A DNA stretch of 64,000 bases from Bolinopsis microptera. Lineage: Eukaryota; Ctenophora; Tentaculata; Lobata; Bolinopsidae. The notes beneath the pieces are model-generated. The model ran no database searches and was not told the origin of the DNA. It was given only the letters and a program-made list of their open reading frames with translations. Where the stretch lies: NCBI RefSeq assembly GCF_026151205.1, contig NC_087074.1, positions 18,675,240 to 18,739,239 on the forward strand, in the 5' to 3' direction. Positions 1 through 11,000 of the stretch are shown here, piece after piece (the stretch's first letter is position 1; each line of letters opens with the position of its first letter). The translations under genes were made by a program, and so were the position numbers.

Positions 1-910
1 CGGCTGTCAAAGACTTAACCGTTTACTCATCATTTCCCAAACCACTCCTCCCTTCAAGAGAACAAGCGGTTTGGGAGAGTCTCTTGCTTTTACTCCTCCA
101 CAAAATTAATTACAGCCGAATTTATCATCATATTCCAGGATCGTGATTTCAGAATTTGATTTATAATAGGAACAGAGAGTGAGCCCGGTCATCTGGTGAA
201 ACACCCCAACAGACCTGGGTCACGTGATGCCCAAATATGGCTGTAATCCCGGGAATAGTCTGTCTTCCTCGGGCAATTACCGCCAGCATATCCGGTCAAT
301 TTATGAGCAATTAGCGACCGATTTCTCGTAAATAGAGAAAGAGATCCTGCTATTTTCAACCTATTAATAAGTCTCGGATCAAACCTCGCTAAACAGATTC
401 GAAGCTATTTGTGATACTTCCCCGTTGACCCATTATTATGCCTTTTTAGTTAGCATATTTTGATCTTTATAACACTGATTACTATGATACGTCTTCATTA
501 TTTGACGGGCCGATTTCTTAAATGCTAAACGATTAAAAGTATAAAAATGTGTTGCGAATGCCGAATAGAGAGACTTCTGTTTCAAGGCATACACTTCAAC
601 AGGAGTGTCAAACTATAGAATTATTTCAGTGTTGAATATTAATAATATCAACCCTGTCCAGTGTGCACTATTCGCCACACAGTGTTTATCAGACATTGTG
701 ATTTCAAAGCTCAGTGTTCGTAGTATATGCATCTTTTATTGTGATTTTAACTACCATGTGACCAATCTTAAAACCATTGTATCGCTCACAGTTTTCTTAA
801 AACTGTCCAAAAGTTAAGAAGATCGGTTCTTTCTACAAAATTGTTCAGATCTTTGGGAATCAAATCTTGAACATGTTCGTCACATGATCCGTAAGCACAA
901 CAGATGGACA
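1..910. other. No gene seen; upstream flank
   Basis: AT-rich sequence before the first gene. I see no coding exon or RNA gene. A CACGTG E-box lies near 222. The 5' UTR and promoter of the gene starting at 1099 may be here, but no TATA box or defined start site can be supported. Confidence 0.4.
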
Positions 911-1036
911 TTGCACATTGCACATTTCACAATTCACATTGCACATTGCACATTGCACATTGCACATTGCACATTGCACATTGCACATTGCACATTGCAC
1001 ATTGCACATTGCACATTGCACATTGCACATTGCACA
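908..1036. repeat. 7-bp tandem repeat (CACATTG)n
   Basis: About 18 copies of CACATTG, nearly perfect after the first two units. The array ends about 60 bp upstream of the ATG at 1099, so it sits in the 5' UTR or the core promoter of that gene. Confidence 0.95.
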
Positions 1037-1098
1037 TGATGATTGTTAATGAAACTAACTTCACCCTCTTAATCTAGCACATCAAGTGGAAGCTGAAC

Positions 1099-4000
1099 AT
1101 GTCTGATACACAGGAAACACCCGTACTGGAATCACAGTCTGGTAAGTAGTCTGGTATTCTCAGAGAGATTATTTGAGTTTTAATGTTAGGTGAAAATACC
1201 AGTGTTGCAGTCCGCTCTTTTACTCGCACAGCGGCATGTATCTGACTAAAACCACCCGGTCAGATCCTAGTAAAGACACGGTACTTTACCGGAACCATTC
1301 GCATGTTATTTATCGCTGCAGCGCATCCGGCAAAATTGATTTAATTTACAGCTTATATTGCAAAATCGCATATTTAAACCTTTTAAAACATATCCTTGCG
1401 TTTCACATATTATGCTACAAATACTTATGCTTCATTCAGAGACATATTATGAGCTCTATCTAATTATTTCCTCGTGAATCCGACAGGCCAAAAAAATGTG
1501 TACTGATAAAAAACTGCATTGACACAATCCCACGTCAATTTCTTTTAAATAAATCTAACGTAAAACTAAACTTACGCATTAGTCTTATAAAATATATTAC
1601 AAAGGCCATCTCAGTCAGGAAATCTATACAATAAACTCCGGGTCGAATTGAAACAATAAAATCATTTATCAATCCGTACAAAGCGACTCAACCCGACAGC
1701 TATCTACACACTATGTAATATATAATAATAATACAGTAGATATTATGATACAGTACACTTAAAATGAACTACAATTTTCCGAGTAAATAACCGAGCTCTC
1801 TTGTCTCAACCGTTTCCACTGCAATTATTGAGTACAAATGAGGACCACAGGATGTTGGCGTTGCGGTGATATTGCTCGGCTGTTTTGCTTTGTTCGTGCT
1901 GATAGGAACAAAGGTAAAAATGCTATCTTTCATTTCGATACGTAATACCCAATCACGTGTAACTTTTGGTAACTTTTTGTATTACAAAAAGTCAACTTTG
2001 TTACACAATTGTTGTCAGGTTATGATGGGGGGTATCCAATGGTGAAAAATGGCGAATGCTTTTAATGGTGAATCAGGTTTCCAAATTGTAAAATTTCACC
2101 ATTTTTCACAATTTTTTCGATGAGTATATTTGCCTTTTAGTTTTAGCTTTGACCTGGTGTTATCACTCTAAAACAATATTTGGTTATTAACTCAGATTTT
2201 GAGGATATAAAGAAACAATTAAAGATGTGTTTCATTATATTGAAAGTAAGTCTAGGTTTTACATTTACAATTCGGAAACTTGATTCACCCAAACTATCAA
2301 TCACCATTTTTCATCAAACCTAGTGAACATGGTGAGAAAGGTACATTGAAACTGGTAACTTTAAGTGAAAATGGTGAGAAAGGTACATTGATACCGGTAC
2401 TTTTTGGTGAACTTGGCGAGTAAGGTACATCAAAAATGGTAACTTTTGGTGAACATGGAGAGTAAGGTACATCAAAAATGGTAACTTTTGGTGAACATGG
2501 CGAGTAAGGTACATCAAAAGTATTAACTTTTGGTGATCATGGCGAGTAAGGTATATCGAAACTGAGCTCTCGGTATCGTCGTATACTACCAGAATACACA
2601 TTTAATATTTCAATTTGATATTTCGAAAGCAAAACATTCAAATGGTGAAAAATGGTGAATGATTTTTATGGTGAATCGACTTTCCAAATTGTAAAATTTC
2701 ACAATTTTTCACAATTTTTCATCATTTTTCACCATTGGAAACCCCCCGATATGATCATACTCAGACCCCTTAGTTTTATAGGTCCTGATGTGCAAAAAAC
2801 AACCTAAAATTCATTTGCTTGGTACTTGATTGGTGTTTGTCCAAATGTCAAAGTTAACAAGTCCAGTCTATCAAGTCTGTACTCACAATCGTTGTCGTTT
2901 GTATTTGTGGCTGTTGTCGTATTATCATATTGGGAGTTTGTTGATTATACTGGGAGTTTGCTAATCCACATTTTTCTACAATATCGTTTGAAATAATTTT
3001 ACTCGCTATTTTGATGAGTGGAAAGTTTGATAAGCGAGTCAGCTATACTTTTTGAGTTATAACTGCTGGCTTCATGTGATGATCTGCGCTTCTCAGCTTC
3101 CTGCTCGACTCTGGTATTGGCTCTAATCTTCAGCTTAAAAGGCTGATTTGACAGCTCCATACTCCACAGGAATCTTCCCACCACTCAAGGATTCAAAATG
3201 GAGTTGGGCTCACGATGGTACAAATATCAATGGTGCTCTAGACTTACTGGGAGATGGAGGTGTTAAATGGTGCGAGGGAGAAAGGCAGGGAGGATGGGAA
3301 GTCAGGGAAAATGGAACTGTTCTCGATGTGACGTTCGGGGGAGTATGTCACAAGTTCACCTACAAAGATAATACAGCTGTACTTTTCTGTCCTGATAGGA
3401 AGCCTCCAAGTGTCATGGGAGTTATTAATCCCTCTCCAGGTATATTATATGTATATATAATATACAAGTCTGCTTTACCTGAATTTCGTACGCAAAATTG
3501 TTCAACTCTTACTTCAAAATACTGATGTTTGTGATAACTTTAGTTCTTTGGAATTTGGAAAGAGTTCGGGTTGAACTTCTTGGGCTTTCTAATTCCTTTT
3601 CACGGTGATGTTGTCCGAAGGTGCAATCGTTCTATCATTCAGAATTTTGACTTGTCCCTCTTTTGCAAGAGACACCGAGCATTACTTTTGCTCTTCAATG
3701 GTTGAGAAGCAGCCGTGCTAATTTCAAAATATGTTTTGGAAGTAAGCTTTTCAAACTATAGCAAAGAGCCATCAAGTCCGCTGCCCAAAAAATACATTAT
3801 AATCGAAATGACTGAAAATCAAGGATAAAACTACACCAATTTAAATGTTACGGTTATCAGTGTACAAACCTTACCCTGGTTAAATGATAACATTTGTATT
3901 TCTTTGAATTCTTTAGTAATTCTAAATATTTTGCTGCTGTGGTGGGTTCAAAGTATACCCATTATAAATGACATATGTAAAACAAGAGGCGAATTTATCG

Positions 4001-7000
4001 TATAACTGGAGAGATGTATTTGTTTCTTTGTCCCAAGCTTCATTTTACTAAGTGGTTTCCAACCCAACAATTAATCAGTGTGGTTTAAACAACTAAAATA
4101 TGGTCGGAAATGGTTGGTTATTTCTCAACTGATTTCTAATTAATAAAGCTATTGATTAATAGTATTTCTAGCTGAAAAGAGCGTCATGATTTGGATCCAT
4201 ATCCTTACCAAGTCCCAAATAAGAAATTTAAACCTAAACCGATTGCAAAGCTACAGAAACTAATATTATTTTAAAAATAAGTAAATTTACTTACAATAAG
4301 TTCAGATCAGCCTTCTTTTTCATGCTCCGTTAGTCTTATCTATCATCTTCTAGAGACCCATTATAGCTATGAAGGTGTAGAATAATCAGTATTTTTAAAT
4401 CGAGCGAATAAAAACTTACTTCAAAGATCTATAATAATTGAATTTGTTATTTTTAACTGATTGTTCTTTTACAGAGAGTAAAATCGAGGAGCCCAAAGCA
4501 GTGTTCGACGAGCCTAAAAGTGAGGAAGTAAATGAGGAGGAACCAGTGAAGGAGAACGGTGGGTAGATTTATAATATTGTGTTCATCCTTTAGTTACTCG
4601 TTTATGCTTATAAGGTTGCTCAGCAAATCATAGAAGCCCACAAACTCAAATTCAAATTTTATTACAAGCTCATAACCGATTATGATGGAAAACAATAAAT
4701 TAATGGACAACAGCAAATTGACATTACATACTTCAGGTGAAGCCGCTGCCGAAGAGATCTCAGAAGAGCCAGCCACCGAAGAGGCTTCAGAAAAATCAGC
4801 CGCCGAAGAGGCTTCAGAAGCACCAGCCGCCGAAGAGGCTTCAGAAGAACCAGCTGCTGAAGAGGCTTCAGACAAACCAGCTGCTGAAGAGGCTTCAGAC
4901 AAACCAGCTGCTGAAGAGGCTTCAGACAAACCAGCTGCTGAAGAGGCTTCAGAAGAACCAGCTGCTGAAGAGGCTTCAGACAAACCAGCCGCCGAAGAGG
5001 CTTCAGAAGAACCAGCTGCTGAAGAGGCTTCAGACAAACCAGTCGCCGAAGAGGCTTCAGAAGAACCAGCTGCTGAAGAGGCTTCAGACAAACCAGCCGC
5101 CGAAGAGGCTTCAGAAGCACCAGCCGCCGAAGAGGCTTCAGGAGAACCAGCTGCTGAAGAGGCTTCAGACAAACCAGCCGCCGAAGAGGCTTCAGAAGAA
5201 CCAGCTGCTAAAGAGGCTTCAGAAGAACCAGCTGCTGAAGAGGCTTCAGAAGAACCAGCCGCCGAAAAGGCTTCAGAAGAACCAGCCGCCGAAGAGGCTT
5301 CAGAAGAACCAGCCGCCGAAGAGGCTTCAGAAGAACCAGCTGCTGAAGAGGCTTCAGAAGCACCAGCTGCTGAAGAGGCTTCAGAAGCACCAGCTGCTGA
5401 AGAGGCTTCAGAAGCACCAGCTGCTGAAGAGGCTTCAGAAGAACTAGCTGCTGAAGAGGCTTCAGAAGCACCAGCCGCCGAAGAGGCTTCAGAAGAACCA
5501 GCTGCTGAAGAGGCTTCAGAAGAACCAGCTGATGAAGAAGCTTCAGAAGAGCCAGTCGCTGAGGAGGCTTCAGAAGAACCAGCCGCCGAAGAGGCTTCAG
5601 AAGAACCAGTCGCCGAAGAGGCTTCAGACGAACCAGTTGCTGAAGAGGCTTCAGAAGAACCAGCTGCCGAAGAGGCTTCAGAAGAGCCAGCTGCAGAAGA
5701 GGCTTCAGAAGAACCAGCTGCCGAAGAGGCTGTAGTAGAGGTAAGTTATGTTTCTAAAACTAAAGGCCAATTTTTAAGCGGCTAAATTGTCTTTATTCGG
5801 TTGAAATGATAATTTTGAATTCATGAAACCTTAGGTTGAAGATCATTATCCACAGTTACACTGCTTAGTAGCGCTCACAGTTAATAGATAAAGTCGTATC
5901 ATATTTCTATACTAGAGTATGTATAATAGTGCTGATTAGGAGCCAGGAAGATTACCGATCTAAATAGTTTCGCCTCAGACTAAAGACTGGCGAATAGTAA
6001 AGTACACATCATTTGCCATTATTTTAATTGAACATATTAAGTTTTTGTTCTCAGAATGGGTTGACTAAAGTACAGTTTAACAGAACAAAAGCATGCCTGG
6101 CGTAAAATTACTGCGACGCGAAACATGTCTTTACTTGGTGATTTCTTTATAGTAAAATGCTGCCTAACTGTGAGTTGCATTGTTTTTGTCACTTTTGTAG
6201 TCGGCTCCTAAGTGACTCTGGTCTTTGGTCGATGAGTACCAGAACAGTTTCTCTTTCCTCTGAGGAGGAGGAGGAGAGCGTTATCTGCTGCGAATATTGT
6301 GTGGGTTACAATTAACATAATTATAGTTATACCCATTATAATGAACTCACACTGGTCAATTAAGAGTAGAGAAATTTCTAATATTTTTCATGTCACCTGT
6401 TTCCATACAGTTATACAATGAAACCCCGATTTACCGTGGAGTTCGGGGGAAAGGAGAAAGCCGCGGTATATTGAAGACCGCAGCAAGTCGGGGTTTTGAT
6501 TGTTCTCATCAAATTAAACATTATACATGTTAAGCTCCCATTAAAGGGGAGGAAAATAGCCGCGGTATATCGGAGTTTGCAGTAAATCGGGATTTTATCG
6601 CAATTTCGCCACATACGAAGCCATGCACTGCATACACAAGCCATCATGTTTACAAAATCACATTTGACAACCAACTAATCTCTCAATATTTCAGGACGAA
6701 GCCGCAGCGGAGGAAGCAGCACAAGAAGAGACTGCACCTGAAGAGGGTGAGGTAGTAGCAGAAGAGGAGGCAGCACCTGAAGAGGGTGAGGTAGTAGCAG
6801 AAGAGGCGGCACCAGAAGAGGAAGAAGTAGCTGCAGAGGAAGAACCAGCCGCCGAGGAAGAATCACCAGCAGCTGAAGAAGAAGCAGCCGTTGAGGAAGA
6901 ATCACCAGCAGCTGAAGAGGAAGCAGCCGAAGAGGAAGAAGCAGCTCCACTTGAGAATGGAGATAATCATGCAGCTGAGAATGGGTCATCTGGAGAGAAG

Positions 7001-7210
7001 TCTGACATAGAGGAGGAGGTTGAGGATATAAAAATGAGGCTGGACCGACTGGAAAGTGATCAAGGAGCGTTGCAGGACAACGTTAACGACCTCAAGACCA
7101 AGTTCGAGGACGGCAGAGTGACCTCGCCGACTAAAAAGAGTCCCGGCAGCAGCGATATCGTGGGCCCCTCAATCCCCATGTCAAACCTGAGGGCTATGTT
7201 CGGAAACTGA
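1099..7210 (+). CDS. Acidic Glu/Ala/Ser/Pro repeat protein with C-terminal coiled coil (five exons)
   Basis: Exons read as 1099-1141, 3155-3439, 4475-4558, 4737-5740 and 6695-7210. Every junction is GT-AG and the phases agree (1,1,1,0), giving 643 residues and TGA at 7208-7210. Exon 2 encodes a compact globular segment rich in Trp and Gly (motifs KWSWAHDG, GVKWCEGERQGGWEV), perhaps a small beta domain. Exon 4 is about 36 copies of a 9-residue unit, EEASEEPAA, encoded by a 27-bp tandem repeat. Exon 5 continues Glu/Ala-rich, then gives a short heptad-like helix (EEVEDIKMRLDRLESDQ) and a polar tail. No signal peptide or membrane segment is visible. The very acidic low-complexity core suggests a disordered cytoplasmic or cytoskeletal protein. 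I do not recognise the family; the exon structure is well supported, the function is not. Confidence 0.8.
2027..2749. mobile_element. MITE-like element with inverted ends in intron 1
   Basis: The left end (2027) is a G6 run followed by TATCCAATGGTGAAAAATGG. The right end is its near-perfect inverse (CATTTTTCACCATTGGAAA then C6, to 2747). TATGAT directly flanks the left end (2021-2026) and recurs at 2750-2755, so a 6-bp target duplication is likely. The body contains a 42-bp tandem array (2331-2565). No transposase ORF is present. The ends share the CCAATGG...AAAATGG core with the MITE inside the satellite near 10.3 kb, suggesting one family. Confidence 0.7.
2331..2565. repeat. 42-bp tandem repeat inside the MITE
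   Basis: About 5.5 units of 42 bp, each beginning GGYGAGWAAGGTACAT and ending TTTTGGTGAACAT. Because 42 is divisible by three, the minus strand stays open and shows a false 14-residue repeat protein. Confidence 0.9.
4746..5730. repeat. 27-bp coding minisatellite (exon 4)
   Basis: About 36 tandem copies of GAAGAGGCTTCAGAAGAACC plus AGCTGCT, varying mainly at GAA/GAC/GCA and at CCC/TGC within codons. Units differ in subfamily order (for example runs with GACAAACCA between 4869 and 5070), the signature of repeated unequal exchange. Most substitutions keep the acidic/Ala/Ser/Pro character. Confidence 0.95.
6405..6600. repeat. Possible degraded MITE in intron 4
   Basis: Two related blocks, GAAACCCCGATTTACCG near 6420 and the inverse-like GCAGTAAATCGGGATTTT near 6580, with a third half-copy near 6480-6496 (GCAGCAAGTCGGGGTTTTGA). 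This resembles the terminal repeats of Tc1/pogo-type MITEs, but no target duplication could be fixed. Confidence 0.35.
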
Positions 7211-8058
7211 GCGGAACTTCTTAGATCTTGGATTTAACGTTAAATTAACGGCGAAGATATGTTGTTTGTCTATGTTTCGGCTCATTGAGGACTAAAAGGA
7301 TTGATATAACATGTTATGAACTAGGATATCCCGAATTAAAGTGTTCAATTTGTCGAGGCAGATCTTTCAATAGCCAGATAGGTGAAACAATTTTTTATTT
7401 TACTCTGTAAAATTTGTTATTTTACTCTGTAAAATGCAAGAGGAAATTTCTGCACATTTTGGTACGCGTGTGCAGACTTCCTCTATTTTAAGATGGACGA
7501 TTTTTTGATTTTAAGAACTTTTGAGAGCCGTCTATTGGGGGCCCCCCATCTTTTTAAGCAGTCGAAATTAAATCTTTATTTCCTGCGTGGAATTTGTGAC
7601 GCTTTTTCTTAAATTCGTCATGAAATTTTGCTAAATTGTGTATTATATTGGAATTGTTTTGTATGTGAAATCCTTTATTCTTTTTATACAAACCAGCAAA
7701 CATCGTGAAATTCACATTTGGGCGTGGAAAATGAAATAACAGCTGAGCAAGTAAACAATGGTAAATAATTGGCCTATAGTTTTCTTTTAGTTGGATAATG
7801 ACCTATCAATAGGAGTTACTTAACTTGGCGAAATAAACACATTGAGTAATGAACGCAGTATCGTAGTTATAAATAACAAATTATTACTGGTCTTATATTT
7901 ATAATCAGAAATTATCCATCGGAAGTTGATAATGCCAAAGTATTTGCAGACGAAAATGATTGAAACTTATTTACATAAAATTGACCCAGAAAATATCCCA
8001 AAAATTACAAATATTACAGACACAGAAAAAATAAATGATTTAATATCATCATAATGTC
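7211..8058. other. Convergent intergenic stretch (3' UTRs)
   Basis: Lies between the TGA of the acidic-protein gene and the stop codon of the opposite-strand DONSON gene, so it should contain both 3' ends. An AATAAA occurs near 7831 on the plus strand. Nothing else is recognised. Confidence 0.4.
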
Positions 8059-11000
8059 TCATTTTATCGAAAACACACCATCTTTCAAATTTATTTCTTG
8101 TATAGTGGCCGTTTCTTCTGCAGATTTTGAGTCCCTCTTGAGTCCCGAGCAATCATTTACAACACCAGAATGTCCTATATCAAATGGGACCAGAAGTTCC
8201 GCGATGTTTGAAGATGTAAGGTTGTCAGGGTTACTACTCAGACTGTCAAGGTTACTACTCAGGCTGTCAGGGTTACTACTCAGGCTGTCAAGGTTACAAC
8301 TAACTGTTGGTGGCTGCTCAGGGTCAGACGAGTTGTAGGCGGTAGAGTTAAGCAGTGATTCAAACTTTCCAGAGAAATCTTTCTGTGGGTTACAGAATAT
8401 AAAGAGGTTTATCAAACCCCAAATCCTAGGCTACCAGATATCAAAAACTTTCTGGTAATTATATTAACTGGAATGTATGCAGATCAATTAACTAGCACAC
8501 TAAACCACGCGGATGTCATTTTAAGAATGAAGCGTGATTGTACCTGAGTAGTTCGGAGGAGCTTGTTGATACCCTCCACGTTGGAAGGGAGTATAGGTCC
8601 CGTTAAGTGCAGGTAATTAACCACATCCATTGTACCATCGTCTTGTCGGGCATGCGAACTACCGCACTTAACCTGTAATGGAACATGTGAATACATAGAG
8701 TAGGGGGGAAATGAATGTGGACAATGGAGCGCTATAATGGCTTATACGGGTCATGGGAATTGTCTTACAACATAAATTCTATTTAAAACCACGATCTTAC
8801 TTATAAGTTTAAATATGAATTTATCTTCCACTCTGTGGAAATGCCCACTTTCACAGAGATCTCTCACGAGGAAGCTCACAACAGAAAGTTAAACAAAACG
8901 AAAAGTCAATCTCTGTCCCATTTTCAAATATGAAAATTTCTGAACACACATTTGACAGATTGGATGGGATTTTTGCCCAAAGACCAATTAGTCAGTTAAT
9001 TGACGATGTTATGAAACCAAATTGAGGTACTGGAAGTCAAAATCACGAAGAAAATTGAAAAATCATATTGTCCCAAACTCTGTCCCATTTTCAGTTTTTC
9101 ACGATGAAATTTTCAGGACCGAAATTTTACAGTTTTGACTGAATTAATCACCCCCAACCAATTAGTCAGTCAACTATAGACCCCATACGACACGATTGAG
9201 GTGCTGGAAGTTTGATTTCGGTCCAAGGAAGCTCACAGCAGAAAGTTTAACAAAACGAAAAGCCATACTTTTCAATCTCTGTCCCATTTTCAAATATGAA
9301 ATGAAATGAAAATGAAATGAAATAAAGCATTTTTATCCCGCTTATATCAACAATCCAAATAAAAATAAAGATTGCCGATGTCAAACCGGCTGGCCTATGA
9401 ATATACCCCAAACTAAGATAATCAGTTAATGAGAATGATATTTTTAAAAAAAATCCAAAACCAAATTACTTATTGACATTAAAAGTTAGTATAGCAACGG
9501 TAAAAAAACAACTTAAGGATGTATATCATTAAACATTATTATAAATCGTTCACTCCACTACCTTGTCCATACAACAAATTTTACCACTTCTGATATAATA
9601 ATGTTTATCTGTGTCTTCTTTGGCAATCTGTTTCATCTCTAAGACCAACTGTTGATGGATAGTTCGTTCCTCAGGTGATCGGTCCGGAGAAATGAAAACA
9701 GTTTTATGACGTGGAATCAGTCTCAGTTCTTTGGCTTTCACTAATATCTGATGGACTGTACTTGAATTTTCAAAAGAAACTTTAACCGGTCTAATCTTTA
9801 TAGCTAACTTCTTCCCAACCCGGACAGCTTCGAAGTGTGGCTTTTCGTCAATCTGCTGAAACATCTCGCCAACTTCATGACTCAGATTCTCTTCACTAAT
9901 CTCCTCGAAACCAAATATTAACACATTCTTAGTTCGATCCTTCTGTACAACCTTTTTCAAGCTCTCTTCTGTGAGTACAGGTGCGGCTGAGAAAATTTCT
10001 AAACACACATTTGACAGATTGGATGGACTTTTTGCCCAAAGACCAATTAGTCAGTTAATTGATGATGTTATGAAACCAAATTGAGGTACTGGAAGTCAAA
10101 ATAAAGAAGAAAATTGAAAAATCATATTGTCCCAAACTCTGTCCCATTTTCAGTTTTTCAAGATGAAATTTCCAGGACCGAAATTTTACAGTTTTGACTG
10201 AATTTCTCACCCGCAACCAATTAGTCATTTGAACTATAGACCCCATAGGGGTGGCCAATGGCATAAAATGGCATAAAATGGCATAAAATGGAGAATATTT
10301 CTATGCAGAAAATGGAAAAACCTATGAGTAATTCTCCATTTTCTTCATTTATGCCATTGGCCCCCCCCCACCCCATACGACACGATTGAGGTGCTGGAAG
10401 TTTGATTTCGGTCGAAGGAAGCTCACAGCAGAAAGTTTAACAAAACGAAAAGTCATACTTTTCAATCTCTGTCCCATTTTCAAATATGAAAATTTCTGAA
10501 CACACATTTGACAGATTGGATGGACTTTTTGCCCAAAGACCAATTAGTCAGTTAATTGATGATGTTATGAAACCAAATTGAGGTACTGGAAGTCAAAATC
10601 AGGAAGAAAATTGAAAAATCATATTGTCCCAAACTCTGTCCCTTTTTCAGTTTTTCAAGATGAAATTTCCAGGACCGAAATTTTACAGTTTTGACTGAAT
10701 TTCTCACCCGCAACCAATTAGTCATTCAACTATAGACCCCATACGACACGATTTAGGTGCTGGAAGTTTGATTTCGGTCGAAGGAAGCTCACAGCAGAAA
10801 GTTTAACAAAACGAAAAGTCATACTTTTTAATCTCTGTCCCATTTTCAAATATGAAAATTTCTGAACACACATTTGACAGATTGGATGGACTTTTTGCCC
10901 AAAGACCAATTAGTCAGTTAATTGATGATGTTATGAAACCAAATTGAGGTACTGGAAGTCAAAATCAGGAAGAAAATTGAAAAATCATATTGTCCCAAAC

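Noticed and set aside
908-1036. CRISPR-like array
   Set aside because: Units are contiguous 7-mers with no spacers, and this is an animal genome; the same applies to all other arrays here.
2320-2601. 93-residue MYLTRHVHQKLP repeat protein
   Set aside because: Product of the 42-bp array inside a MITE.
4594-5471. Several long ORFs in other frames over the acidic repeat
   Set aside because: A 27-bp unit without stops keeps almost every frame open. Only the EEASEEPAA frame joins neighbouring exons in phase.
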